A stretch of DNA of 64,000 nt from Luteitalea pratensis (GCF_001618865.1 NZ_CP015136.1:558001-622000); one strand, 5' to 3'. Counted from the first letter of the stretch, positions 17,057 to 26,179 are shown. Notes: generated by a model from the letters alone, not told the origin. A program made the numbers and translations.

Positions 17057-17411
17057 CTACGTAGCTCCTTGAAACTCGGGTCGCCCGGACAGGGACACCC
17101 GGCTGCGACAGCCCTGGCGCGACGTAGCCTTTGGCGAAGTCGGCCGGGTGACGCGGGCGAACACACGATGTTACCCCCGCGAGGCACCGCAGGTCATCGG
17201 GGATCTAGGCCTGGATACCATTCGATACACATGTCCGCCGACCTGAAGGTCGGCGGCTACGGCCCTCGGCGGAGCCGTCGATCGTTGGCAGCACACCGCA
17301 GCTGCTCGGGGACGCTGACAGCCTGGATGCTTTCTCTAGCGGAAGGGCGACAGTAGGCGTCGACCTTCAGCTCGACGCACGCATCGGGACTCGACGCGTT
17401 CTGACTGCGTG
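17057..17411. other. 355-base gap carrying two GTAG...CTAC hairpins
   Basis: No credible gene. Contents: CCGCCGACCT (17235-17244) with AGGTCGGCGG (17247-17256) followed by CTAC, a perfect 10-bp stem; and an imperfect relative at 17354-17378 (GTAGGCGTCGACC...GCTCGACGC). The part nearest 17056 must hold the M28 gene promoter, but no box could be picked with confidence. Confidence 0.7.
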
Positions 17412-18716
17412 CTAGTTGGCGTTTGCGGCGGTCGCGGCTGCGGTCGGCACGGCGCGTGCGAGGCGACCGAGCGGCCGGTCTGGCGAGCCGGCAAAGCGCC
17501 ACGCCTGGCGCTCGCGGTGCTCGACGAACGAGGCCAGCGCCGAGTCGGGAATTGGCTGGCCTGGCGGCAGCTTGCGGTGCTCGTCCAGCGGATTCACGTG
17601 CGTGCCGCCCTTGAGCAACTCGTAATGCAGGTGCGGGCCCGTGGACAGGCCCGTCGAGCCAACGTTGCCGATGAGCTCACCCTGTGAAATCCGCATTCCG
17701 GCGCGGATGCCCGAGGCGATGCGCGAGAAGTGCAGGTAGCGGGTCTCGTAGCCGCTGTCGTGACGGATGTAGACCGAGTTGCCGCCGCCACCGGTCCAGC
17801 CGGCCCGGAGGATCATGCCGCTTGCCACGGCCAGCACCGGCGCACCGCTCGGGGCACCGTAGTCCACGCCGCGATGCGCGCGAGCCGTCCCGAGGACGGG
17901 GTGCACCCGGCGGAACGAGAAACCCGAGGTCACGCGCGGCTCGAATTTCAGCGGTGACTTCAGGAAGAAGCGACGCATCGATCGGCCGTCGCGGTCGTAA
18001 TAGTCCGCCTTCTGGCCGGGCACTGCGTACCGGAACGCCTCGAAGCTGCGTCCACTGGTGGTGAACCGCGCCGCGACGATATCGCCGTAGCCGCCGAACT
18101 CGCCCTCGCGGACCACCTTCTCGAACAGCAACTCGAACGAGTCGCCCGGCTGTAGTTCGTTGGCGAAGTCGACCTCGCCCTCGAACACCCGCGCGAACTC
18201 GAGCGCGAGCCCGATACTCTCGCCAGCTGCATTGACCGCGGCGATGAGTGACGGCGTTTCGCGCGAGATCTCGCCACGAATCGACATCAGGGCCTTGTGT
18301 TTCTCGTAGGGCACGACCTGGACGTCGTAGTCAGGCATGGCATCGGCCGCCTGCTCGTCGGCGCCGACGACCTTGAGGAACTTGTCCGCGTCGATCTGGT
18401 ACGTGAACTCGCGGATCATGCCGTCGAGCCCGAGTTGCAGGCGATACGGGCGATCGGCGCGGATGCGGCGCAGGTCGAAGCGCTTCTTCGCCGACTCGAC
18501 GAAGTGATTGACGATGTCGTCGCTGACCTGATGGGCACGCAACAGGCTGGCCAGCGTGGCGTTGCGGGGCACTCGTGCCTCGATGAGGCGGGTAGCTTGT
18601 TCCTGCACCTGGACGGCTGCCAGGGCGCTCACAGACTCTTGCGGCGTCGGCTGCGCCGAGCAGGCGGACAGCGCCACGGCGGCTGACAGGGCGAGGGGGA
18701 GGGTTCGCTTCGTCAC
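17412..18716 (-). CDS. M23-family metallopeptidase (LytM-type), lipoprotein signal
   Basis: 434 aa from GTG 18716. The N-terminus MTKRTLPLALSAAVALSACS has a lipobox ending in Cys, so it is likely an anchored envelope protein. A middle region with an OapA/LysM-like appearance (RNATLASLLRAHQVSDD...) precedes the C-terminal M23 domain with zinc motifs HRGVDYGAPSGAP and GPHLHYEL. Members cut peptidoglycan crosslinks or act as division regulators. A TTG at 18734 would add six residues, but it falls inside the palindrome CAAACGTTTG (18732-18741). The Ala/Thr-rich C-terminal tail is probably disordered. Confidence 0.9.
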   Translation of the reverse strand: MTKRTLPLALSAAVALSACSAQPTPQESVSALAAVQVQEQATRLIEARVPRNATLASLLRAHQVSDDIVNHFVESAKKRFDLRRIRADRPYRLQLGLDGMIREFTYQIDADKFLKVVGADEQAADAMPDYDVQVVPYEKHKALMSIRGEISRETPSLIAAVNAAGESIGLALEFARVFEGEVDFANELQPGDSFELLFEKVVREGEFGGYGDIVAARFTTSGRSFEAFRYAVPGQKADYYDRDGRSMRRFFLKSPLKFEPRVTSGFSFRRVHPVLGTARAHRGVDYGAPSGAPVLAVASGMILRAGWTGGGGNSVYIRHDSGYETRYLHFSRIASGIRAGMRISQGELIGNVGSTGLSTGPHLHYELLKGGTHVNPLDEHRKLPPGQPIPDSALASFVEHRERQAWRFAGSPDRPLGRLARAVPTAAATAANAN

Positions 18717-18935
18717 GCGGGCGTCAGAATACAAACGTTTGAATAGCGGGGCTACTGCAAATTGTTAGTTCTACCGAGAATGTAGGGATCGGATGCCCCA
18801 AAACCGTCGCTGCTTCGGCGGAAGCGCGTCCTCCACAACCCAAGGTGGGCGCATTTCGAGGCGTTTCGCCGCGCCTTCGTCGTCGACCTGACTTCGGCGA
18901 AACCGTCCCACCAGCTTTTCGTATCAACGGTTCTA

Positions 18936-20111
18936 ATGATTGGACGTCTGCTTCTCACCCTTCTGGTTGCCTCGCCAGCGATTGCCGCCGCCCAGCCGGC
19001 GTGGTCTGCAGAGGCAATCGACGCGGAACTGCGCGAGGTGATGCGACTCACCGGCGCACGCGCGCTGGGAATGGCGGTGATCAGGGACGGGCAGGTGGCG
19101 GAGGTGCGGGCCCAGGGGGCACGTAACGCGACAGGCGCGCCGCTGCTCCCCGACACCGTCATGTACGGCGCATCGCTCACCAAGGCCGCGTTCGGCTACA
19201 TGGTTATGCAACTGGTGGACGAGGGGCGCCTGGACCTCGACGCATCCATCGCCCGATACCTGGACCGGCCCTTGCCAGAGTACCCGCCGGACGACAAGTA
19301 CGGCCCGTGGAAGGACCTTGGTGGTGACGACCGCTGGCGGCAGCTGACGCCGCGCATCCTGCTCACGCATGCCTCGGGCTTTGCCAACTTCGCGTTCCTC
19401 GAGCCGGATGGGAAGCTCCGTTTTCATTTCCCGCCCGGTGCCCGCTATGCGTACTCGGGCGAAGGCCTGATCCTGCTCCAGTTCGTGCTCGAGAAGGGTC
19501 TCGGGCTCGACGTCGGCGCCGAAATGCAACGCCGCGTGTTCGACCGTTTCGGGATGCGGACGACAAGCATGACGTGGCGGCCCGACTTCGCCGCCAACCT
19601 GGCCGACGGCTGGGACGCGCAGGGCTCTCCGGTACCGCACGACGAGCGCAGCAAAGTACGCGCAGCCGGGTCGATGGACACCACCCTGCGCGATTTCGCG
19701 CGGTTCGCGGCCGGCTATGTGCGCGGCGATGGCCTGACCCCCAAGGGCCGCGCCGACCTCACGCGGCCGCAGCGTTCCATCACCACGGCATCGCAATTCC
19801 CCACGTTCCAGCCAGAAATCCCACCCGCCCGTCGTCGTCGCGATCTCGCGGCCGGCCTCGGCGTGATCGCCTTCGACGGCCCGCAGGGGCCGGGCTTCTA
19901 CAAGGGCGGCCACAACGACTCCACGGGGAGCACGTGGGTCTGTGTCGAGCGGCGCCGGGACTGCGTCGTCATCCTCGCCAACGACGTCCGCGCCGAGCCG
20001 GCGTTTCCTCGTCTGGTGCACTTCGTCCTCGGCGACACCGGCGCGCCATGGACGTGGGAATACGGGGACATGACGTTCACGCCGCTGCGCGCGACTCCCC
20101 GCGCACCGTAA
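18936..20111 (+). CDS. Exported serine hydrolase, beta-lactamase/class C fold
   Basis: 391 aa. Signal peptide MIGRLLLTLLVASPAIAAAQ. The SxxK motif is Ser80-Leu-Thr-Lys83 (YGASLTKAAF) and the YxN-like motif is Tyr173-Ser-Gly. This fold covers class C beta-lactamases, D-Ala-D-Ala carboxypeptidases and esterases; nothing here singles out a beta-lactamase, and an esterase or peptidase is more likely. It is followed after 11 bases by the DUF1015 gene, so the two are probably co-transcribed. The 200-base gap upstream is shared with the divergent M23 gene. Confidence 0.88.
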   Translation: MIGRLLLTLLVASPAIAAAQPAWSAEAIDAELREVMRLTGARALGMAVIRDGQVAEVRAQGARNATGAPLLPDTVMYGASLTKAAFGYMVMQLVDEGRLDLDASIARYLDRPLPEYPPDDKYGPWKDLGGDDRWRQLTPRILLTHASGFANFAFLEPDGKLRFHFPPGARYAYSGEGLILLQFVLEKGLGLDVGAEMQRRVFDRFGMRTTSMTWRPDFAANLADGWDAQGSPVPHDERSKVRAAGSMDTTLRDFARFAAGYVRGDGLTPKGRADLTRPQRSITTASQFPTFQPEIPPARRRRDLAAGLGVIAFDGPQGPGFYKGGHNDSTGSTWVCVERRRDCVVILANDVRAEPAFPRLVHFVLGDTGAPWTWEYGDMTFTPLRATPRAP

Positions 20112-20122
20112 GATCGGACGCG

Positions 20123-21334
20123 ATGGCTCTCGTCCGACCGTTCCGCGCCCTTCGTCCTCGCCCCGACCTCGCCGCCGAGATGGCGGCCGTTCCCTACGAC
20201 GTCGTCAACGTCGAGGAGGCGCGTGCCCTCGCGCAGGGCCGCCCCAACAGCCTCCTGCACGTGTCGCGTGCGGAGATTGACCTGGCACCGACCGTGTCGC
20301 CCTACGCCGACGAGGTGTACACGCGTGCGTGGGAGACGTTCGAGGCATTCCGGTCGAGCGCCTTGGTCCAGGACCACTTGCCGCGGCTGTACGTCTACCG
20401 GCTGCGCATGGGCGACCACGAGCAGACGGGGCTTGCCGGCGCATTCTCGGTGGACGAATACCGCCGCAACGTCATCGTCAAGCACGAGCGCACCCGCAAG
20501 GACAAGGAAGACGACCGGACGCGGCACATCACGGAACTGCGTGCGCAGACCGGCCCGGTGTTGCTCACGTTCCGCGACACGCCGGCGGCGTCGGCCGCGA
20601 TCGCCGATGTCACCGCCGGGACGCCGCTCTACGACTTCGTGGCCGACGATGGCGTGGGGCATGCGGTGTGGGCGGCAAACGATGCGCAGGCCGCGGCGCT
20701 GAAGGCCGCGATGGCGGACGTGCCGTTCGTGTACATCGCCGATGGTCATCATCGTGCCGCGAGTGCGGCCCGCGCACAGGACGCGCTCGGTGCCGAAGCC
20801 GACGACGAGGGGGCGTTCTTCCTGGCGGTCGCCTTCCCGGACACACAGATGCGGATCCTGCCGTATCACCGTGTCGTCAAGGACCTGAAGGGACACACGC
20901 CCGAGGCGTTGCTCACGGTGCTGGCGCAGCGCTTCCCGATGTCGGCCGGTTCGCCGGTGCCGTCACGCAAAGGCGAATGCGGTGTCTACATCCGCGGCAA
21001 GTGGTACACGCTGACACTCGGCGATGACACGACCGATGCCGCCGATCCGATTCGCACGCTCGACGTCTCGCGGTTGCAGGAGCAGGTTCTCGCGCCGGTG
21101 TTCGGCATCGAGGATCCACGCACCGACACGCGCATCGATTTCGTCGGCGGCATTCGCGGCACCGGCGAACTTGAGAAGATCGTCAACGGCAAGAAGGCGG
21201 AGATCGCGTTCTCGATGTACCCGGTGACGCTCAGCGAACTCATGGCCATCGCCGACGCCGGCGCGATCATGCCGCCCAAGTCAACCTGGTTCGAGCCCAA
21301 GCTACGCGACGGGCTGCTCATTCACGAGATATAG
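20123..21334 (+). CDS. DUF1015 family protein
   Basis: 403 aa from ATG 20123. DUF1015 features: the N-terminal VRPFRALRPRPDLA...VPYDVVN, the conserved HERTRKDKEDDRTRHI block, and FVYIADGHHRAASA. The function is not established; in many genomes the gene neighbours serA/serC, but no serine gene is seen here. No signal peptide, so cytoplasmic. A longer frame reaching back to 19574 would overlap the serine hydrolase gene by over 500 bases and lacks the family start, so it was not used. The stop is followed by AATTTCAG repeats. Confidence 0.88.
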   Translation: MALVRPFRALRPRPDLAAEMAAVPYDVVNVEEARALAQGRPNSLLHVSRAEIDLAPTVSPYADEVYTRAWETFEAFRSSALVQDHLPRLYVYRLRMGDHEQTGLAGAFSVDEYRRNVIVKHERTRKDKEDDRTRHITELRAQTGPVLLTFRDTPAASAAIADVTAGTPLYDFVADDGVGHAVWAANDAQAAALKAAMADVPFVYIADGHHRAASAARAQDALGAEADDEGAFFLAVAFPDTQMRILPYHRVVKDLKGHTPEALLTVLAQRFPMSAGSPVPSRKGECGVYIRGKWYTLTLGDDTTDAADPIRTLDVSRLQEQVLAPVFGIEDPRTDTRIDFVGGIRGTGELEKIVNGKKAEIAFSMYPVTLSELMAIADAGAIMPPKSTWFEPKLRDGLLIHEI

Positions 21335-21336
21335 GC

Positions 21337-21461
21337 AATTTCAGAATTTCAGAATTTCACGAGTTGCAGGATTGGCTCGCACACGTCGGAAGGTCGAAGG
21401 TTCGTGAAATTGCAGCCGCAGAGCATCAGGTGACGATGTAGCCGCCGACCTTCAGGTCGGC
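21337..21461. repeat. AATTTCAG 8-mers with long-range arm, plus GTAG hairpin
   Basis: AATTTCAG, AATTTCAG, AATTTCAC (21337-21360) starts two bases after the DUF1015 stop. AATTTCACGA (21353-21362) pairs with TCGTGAAATT (21402-21411), a perfect 10-bp stem. At 21438-21461 a GTAGCCGCCGACC hairpin follows (GCCGACC with GGTCGGC). Confidence 0.75.
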
Positions 21462-21540
21462 ACCGCCGGACCGGCGTCATTGGTCGGCGCCGACGATCGG
21501 GAAACGCGGCGGGTCCGCACGCAGTACTCCGAAGTCAGGA

Positions 21541-23763
21541 ATGCCATTGATCGCCGTCCGTCAGGCCGCCCTCCTCGCCCTCTGCACGCTTGGCTTCTCG
21601 GCCGTGGCGCTGGCACAGCGTCCCGCGGCTGACCTGCGCGTGCGGGTCTCGGACCCGCTCGGCGACCCGATCGCGGGTGCCAGCGCGTTGGTCGACACCG
21701 ATGGCCACGGCAGCGGGCGTGCCGTCATTACCGGGCCCGACGGCGTCGCCGTCGTGCCGGTGCCCGAACTGCCGATGCCGCTGCTGCTGCGCGTGTCGGC
21801 GCCAGGGTTTGCCGAGCATCTCGAGAACCTGCAGCCAGGATCGGCGGCCTTCGACGTTCAACTCGCGCCGGCCGCTCGCACCGAGCAGGTCACCGTGACC
21901 GCCGGTCGCCGGGCGGTGCGCGGTGCCGAACTGCCAGCCGACTCCACCGTCATCTCGCGGCGCGACCTCGAGGTCGCCGCCGCCGGCACGATCGACGATG
22001 TGCTGCGCCTCACGCCCGGGTTTTCCCTGTTCCGGCGCTCCCCGTCACGGACCGCCAACCCCACGACCCAGGGCGTCACGTTGCGAGGGCTGTCGGCGTC
22101 CGGCGCCAGTCGCACGCTGGTGCTGGCCGACGGCGTGCCGCTCAACGATCCGTTCGGTGGCTGGGTGACGTGGGATCGCGTCCCGCAGGTCGCCATCGAC
22201 CGTGTCGAAGTGGTACGCGGCGGCGCCAGCGACCTCTACGGCGCCGACGCAGCGGGCGGTGTGATCCAGGTGCTGTCGGTGGATCCCTCGTCGCCGGTCG
22301 TTCGCGCCCTCGTCGAAGGGGGCACCCAGGAATCCGGCCGCATGTCGGCGCTCGCCGGCACACGGCGCGGGCCGTGGAGCGGCGTGATGGCCGGCGAATG
22401 GAACTCCACGGAAGGAGCGATCCCGATCGCACCCGAGATTCGCGGGCCGATCGATACACCTGCGGGCGTCGAGTCCACCGTGCTCTCCCTCAGCGTCGGG
22501 GCCCACATCACGCGCACGTGGCGCACATCGCTGCGGGCCCAGGTCTACGACGAGGACCGGACCAACGGCACGCCTCTGCAGGACAACGACACCAATCAGC
22601 GCCAGGCAAGCTTCGAGGTCGGTGGCAGCGGATCCTGGGGTGACCTCCGCCTTCGCGGCTTCGGGGCCGGTCAGGGGTACGACCAGGCGTTCTCGGCGGT
22701 CAATGCCACCCGCACGGCCGAGACCCTGAGCTCGCGTCAGCGCGTCGCGGCAACCGTGGGCGGGGCGTCGGCCGAGTACGTGCGGCCGATCGGTCAGGTC
22801 GTGCTGCTCGCGGGCGGCGATGCCAGGCGGGTGGAAGGGGACATGATCGAGCGGCGTCCCGTGGGGGCGCCGACGGTTGCCGACGGACGGCAGGACATGC
22901 TCGGCGGCTTCGCGCAGGCGACCTGGGTCGCCTCGTCGCGTGTGGTCGTCGTCGGCGGCCTGCGCGCCGACGCCATCGATGTCGACACGACGCCGGGCGG
23001 CACGCGCGACATCAACGCGGTGTCGCCGAAGGGCTCGATTGCGTGGACGGCGGCGCACGCCATCACGCTGCGCGCCAGCGGCTATCGCGCCTTCCGCGCG
23101 CCGACGCTCAACGAGCGCCTGCGACCGTTCCGTGCCGGCAATACACTCACGCAGAACAATCCCGCGCTCGAGATGGAGCGCGTCACCGGCGGTGACGTAG
23201 CAGTGGCATGGGAACCGCATCGCGTGTCGTTGCGCGCCACGCTCTTTGCCGCCCGCCTCGAGGACGCCATCACCAACGTGACCGTGACCTCGACGCCGAC
23301 GCTGATCACGCGGGAGCGGCGCAACGCGGGTGTGATCGGCGCGCGAGGGCTCGAAGTCGAGGGACGCGTGCAACTGCTGTCCTCGCTGTCGGTGGCCGGC
23401 ACGCTGGCGTGGACGCGATCGCGTTTTGACGAATCCGACGAGCCCGGGCTCGAAGGCAATCGGGTGCCACAGGTACCGACGGCGCAGGGAGGCTTCGACG
23501 TCCGCTGGCAGCCGTTTGCCGCGTCCATGATCGGCGCGCAACTGCGCTGGACCGGAACGCAGTTCGACGACGACCGCAACCAGTTCGAACTCGGCAAGTC
23601 TGCAGTGACCGACCTGATTGGGGAACACCGCTTCGCCGAGGCCTTGCGCGGTTTCGTGGCGTTCGAGAACCTGTTCGACGCTGACTACGACACCGGCAAG
23701 ACGCCCCTGCGCACCGTCGGACCGCCACGGCGCATTCGTGCCGGCGTCAGAGTCGCGTTCTAG
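21541..23763 (+). CDS. TonB-dependent outer-membrane receptor
   Basis: 740 aa. Signal peptide, then a carboxypeptidase-regulatory-like domain (about residues 28-110, DLRVRVSDPLGDPIAGASAL), a plug domain (about 115-230, with VLADGVPLNDPFGGW and the DRVEVVRGGASDLYGADA block), and a long beta-barrel ending in Phe. The plug resembles cobalamin-type receptors, but the substrate is not certain and no B12 riboswitch was seen upstream. Energy would come from a TonB/ExbBD system, not in this window apart from the TonB-like protein at 40-41 kb. The last codons, stop and downstream sequence are tandemly repeated. Confidence 0.92.
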   Translation: MPLIAVRQAALLALCTLGFSAVALAQRPAADLRVRVSDPLGDPIAGASALVDTDGHGSGRAVITGPDGVAVVPVPELPMPLLLRVSAPGFAEHLENLQPGSAAFDVQLAPAARTEQVTVTAGRRAVRGAELPADSTVISRRDLEVAAAGTIDDVLRLTPGFSLFRRSPSRTANPTTQGVTLRGLSASGASRTLVLADGVPLNDPFGGWVTWDRVPQVAIDRVEVVRGGASDLYGADAAGGVIQVLSVDPSSPVVRALVEGGTQESGRMSALAGTRRGPWSGVMAGEWNSTEGAIPIAPEIRGPIDTPAGVESTVLSLSVGAHITRTWRTSLRAQVYDEDRTNGTPLQDNDTNQRQASFEVGGSGSWGDLRLRGFGAGQGYDQAFSAVNATRTAETLSSRQRVAATVGGASAEYVRPIGQVVLLAGGDARRVEGDMIERRPVGAPTVADGRQDMLGGFAQATWVASSRVVVVGGLRADAIDVDTTPGGTRDINAVSPKGSIAWTAAHAITLRASGYRAFRAPTLNERLRPFRAGNTLTQNNPALEMERVTGGDVAVAWEPHRVSLRATLFAARLEDAITNVTVTSTPTLITRERRNAGVIGARGLEVEGRVQLLSSLSVAGTLAWTRSRFDESDEPGLEGNRVPQVPTAQGGFDVRWQPFAASMIGAQLRWTGTQFDDDRNQFELGKSAVTDLIGEHRFAEALRGFVAFENLFDADYDTGKTPLRTVGPPRRIRAGVRVAF

Positions 23764-23991
23764 GACAGGCAGGTGGTAGGGACCGCACTCCGAACGGTCC
23801 ATCGCCTCGATTGCGATCCCCACCCGTCAGGCGAGGAGATGGACGCCTCGGAGAGGCGTCCCTACCGACGTCAGGGTCGCGTTCTAGGACACGGCAGGTG
23901 GTAGGGACCGCTCTCCGAGCGGTCCATCGCCTCGATCGCGATCCCCACCCGTCAGGCGAGGAGATGGACGCCTCGGAGAGGCGTCCCTACC
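23743..23991. repeat. About 124-bp tandem duplication of a gene end plus composite hairpin element (copies 2 and 3)
   Basis: TTCTAG (last Phe codon and stop of the receptor) occurs at 23758-23763 and again at 23882-23887 in matching context (GTCGCGTTCTAGGACA). Each is followed by one GGTAGGGAC...GTCCCTACC element: 23775-23866 and 23900-23991. Their hairpins match those of the copy at 10052. The second element runs into pcnB and provides its TAG stop (23987-23989). Confidence 0.88.
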
Positions 23992-25294
23992 GGCCCGGCG
24001 GGCGCCGGCGCCGCGGCCGGCGGCGTCGGCGCGGTCCTTCCTCTTCCTGCACCGGTGCCGGCGGTTCCTCCCGCAGCAGCGCTTCCCAGTGCTCGACGAC
24101 GTCTGGATGTTCGCCGTGGATGTCCAGCCATGTCAGCGCGTCGCGGAATGCGCCGCGGTGCATCAGCGCCCGCTGGACACGCGCCGGTGCGTCGGTTTCG
24201 AGCAGGCGCTTCTGCAGCGAGAGCAGGTGCCGCAGCTTCTCGATGTCCTTGCGCGCGACCTGCATCTGTCCCAGCATGTGCGGCGCTTCCCGCTCCCAAT
24301 CGTCGTGATACCGGTAGCGGTGGCCTTCATCGCGTAACAACCCGAGTGGCAACAGCAACGTCCCGGCGAGAATCGGGTTGCTCAACGTATCCGGCGCATC
24401 GTCGAAACGTTTCCGATAGTCGTCGACCGCCTCGAAGGCCTCGGTGAGCGGGCCGTCGTCATTGAGCAACTCCGGCGACATGTGCTCGAGCAGGCCGCTG
24501 TCGGCGAGGTGGTCGAAGCACGAGCGCGCGTGGCCGCTGCGCAGGATCTTGTAGTACTCCTCGAGCAGCCGCGCCGACGACGCCTGGCCGATGAGCGGCG
24601 CCTTCCGCTCGATGGCGTCCATCACGGCGGCATCGACGCCGAAGTCGAGACGGGCCGCGAGCACGAGCGCACGGAGCATCCGGACGGGGTCCTCGACGAA
24701 GCGCACGTCGGGATCGCCGATGCAGCGAATCAATCGCCGGTCGAGATCCTCGAGTCCGCCGGTGTAGTCGATGATCGAGAACGTGCCGATGTCGTAGAAC
24801 AGCGCATTGACCGTGAAGTCACGCCGGAAGGCGTCCTCCTCGGGCGTGCCGTACTCGTTGTCGCGCTGAATCGGCCGATCGATCACCTCGGCGGTGACGT
24901 CGGTCCCCGGATCCGCGACGACAGGCAACTCGCCCTCGTCCGGATGGTCGGGGCGGAAATGCTGTTCCTGCGGTTCCGGCGTGCCCGTCACCTGCTTGCG
25001 GAACGTCGCGACCTCGACCGTCTTGGTCCCGAACCGCACGTGCGCGAGCCTGAAACGGCGCCCGATGATCCAGCAGTTGCGGAAGAGGCGCTTGACGTCG
25101 TGCGGATGAGCGCTCGTGCCGATGTCGAAGTCCTTCGGACGACGATGGAGGAGCAGATCGCGTACGCTGCCACCTACGAGATATGCCTCGAAGTTCGACG
25201 CGTGCAGGCGATACAGGACGCGGAGGGCATCAGGGTCGATGTCCTGCCGCGAGAGGCCATGTTCGCTCCTCGCGACGACAATTGGAGTGACCAC
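23987..25294 (-). CDS. pcnB: Poly(A) polymerase / tRNA nucleotidyltransferase family, PcnB-like
   Basis: 435 aa from GTG 25294, the only plausible initiator before the conserved region. Class II nucleotidyltransferase head: AYLVGGSVRDLLLHRRPKD (GGSVRD) and the catalytic DFDIGTSAHP, then RRDFTVNALFYD and RFVEDPVRMLRALVLAARL. A very basic C-terminal tail (RRRRRPRRRRPPGR) is typical of RNA-binding PcnB and favours poly(A) polymerase over a CCA enzyme. It would add 3' A tails that promote RNA decay. It is divergent from the TPR gene 51 bases away. The stop TAG belongs to a repeat element, so the natural C-terminus may once have differed. Confidence 0.87.
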   Translation of the reverse strand: MVTPIVVARSEHGLSRQDIDPDALRVLYRLHASNFEAYLVGGSVRDLLLHRRPKDFDIGTSAHPHDVKRLFRNCWIIGRRFRLAHVRFGTKTVEVATFRKQVTGTPEPQEQHFRPDHPDEGELPVVADPGTDVTAEVIDRPIQRDNEYGTPEEDAFRRDFTVNALFYDIGTFSIIDYTGGLEDLDRRLIRCIGDPDVRFVEDPVRMLRALVLAARLDFGVDAAVMDAIERKAPLIGQASSARLLEEYYKILRSGHARSCFDHLADSGLLEHMSPELLNDDGPLTEAFEAVDDYRKRFDDAPDTLSNPILAGTLLLPLGLLRDEGHRYRYHDDWEREAPHMLGQMQVARKDIEKLRHLLSLQKRLLETDAPARVQRALMHRGAFRDALTWLDIHGEHPDVVEHWEALLREEPPAPVQEEEGPRRRRRPRRRRPPGR

Positions 25295-25345
25295 GCCTCG
25301 GAAGTATAGCAAGCCAGCGGGGCACGATGTTTGGAAGTGGCTGAC

Positions 25346-26179
25346 ATGCAAGCACTTACTGATTGGATACGGATCTGGGCGGCGCTGGCGGTGGTGCTGA
25401 TGGGCGCCGTGGCCGTGTCGGCGCAGCCAGCCGCGACCGATCCACTGGCCCGGGCACGACAGCTCTACAACGCCGGGCAGTACGACGAGGCCATCACCGC
25501 GGCGCGGGAGGCAGCGCCACGCGCGTCGTCCCAGAGCGAAGTCAACCTGCTGATCGGCAGGGCGCTGCTGGAGAGGCACCGGGCGAGCCGCGCGACCGAG
25601 GATCTGGCTGGCGCGCGTGCGGCGCTCGGGGCCGTCGATGCGTCCGGTCTCTCGGATCGCGGGCGCCTCGACCTCGTCGTCGGGCTGGGCGAGGCCTTGT
25701 ACCTGGATGGGCAGTACCGGTCGGCGGCGTCCCTGCTCGAGCCGGCCCTGGAGCAGATGGGCCTGTTGTCGCCCGCGGCCCGCGAGCAGGTGGTGGACTG
25801 GTGGGGTACGGCCATGGACCGCTACGCCCAGACCCGGCCGCCGGACGAGCGTGTCGTCATCTACGACGAGATCTCGTCACGGCTCCGGTTGCACCTGGCC
25901 CGCTATCCCGACTCCTCGGCGTCCTCGTACTGGCTGCCGGCGGCGGCGCTGGCGCGCGGCGATCTCGATCTCGCCTGGGACCTGGCGCTGGCCGGCTGGG
26001 TGCGATCGACGCTGGCGCCCGACAAGGGCGTGTCACTGCGGACCGACCTGGATCGGCTCGTGACGCAGGCCATCATCCCGGAACGGGTCAAACGCCTCGT
26101 CGACGAGCCCGATGCGGATGCGGCGGCCGCACGCTTCGCGAGCGAGTGGGACGAGGCGAAGGGGCGGTGGCAGCGGTAA
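25346..26179 (+). CDS. Exported TPR-like protein of unknown function
   Basis: 277 aa. Signal peptide around MQALTDWIRIWAALAVVLMG...VSAQ. TPR-like helices follow: ARARQLYNAGQYDEAITAAR, and LVVGLGEALYLDGQYRSAAS. No enzyme motif. It is probably a periplasmic scaffold, but partners are unknown. GGAAG about 10 bases before ATG 25346 supports the start. The stop is TAA, the first three bases of the first of six tandem TAATGCC/TGATGCC heptamers. Confidence 0.8.
   Translation: MQALTDWIRIWAALAVVLMGAVAVSAQPAATDPLARARQLYNAGQYDEAITAAREAAPRASSQSEVNLLIGRALLERHRASRATEDLAGARAALGAVDASGLSDRGRLDLVVGLGEALYLDGQYRSAASLLEPALEQMGLLSPAAREQVVDWWGTAMDRYAQTRPPDERVVIYDEISSRLRLHLARYPDSSASSYWLPAAALARGDLDLAWDLALAGWVRSTLAPDKGVSLRTDLDRLVTQAIIPERVKRLVDEPDADAAAARFASEWDEAKGRWQR

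Noticed and set aside
15134..17356. 740-codon + strand frame opposite the M28 peptidase
   Set aside because: Composition is that of an antisense shadow, and it runs through the repeat arrays; the - strand frame has signal peptide and zinc motifs.
18936..20111. Calling the serine hydrolase an antibiotic-resistance beta-lactamase
   Set aside because: Only the general SxxK/YxN fold motifs are visible; many esterases and peptidases share them, and nothing specific to class C beta-lactamases was found.
19574..20122. Upstream extension of the DUF1015 frame
   Set aside because: It overlaps the serine hydrolase gene by more than 500 bases, and the DUF1015 start motif begins at the ATG at 20123.
21335..21540. 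Possible cobalamin riboswitch before the TonB-dependent receptor
   Set aside because: No B12-box-like GCCACTG and no long structured leader; the gap contains AATTTCAG repeats and a GTAG-class hairpin instead.
25295..25579. Upstream extension of pcnB
   Set aside because: It overlaps the divergent TPR gene, and its translation is shadow-like; the conserved nucleotidyltransferase region begins shortly after GTG 25294.
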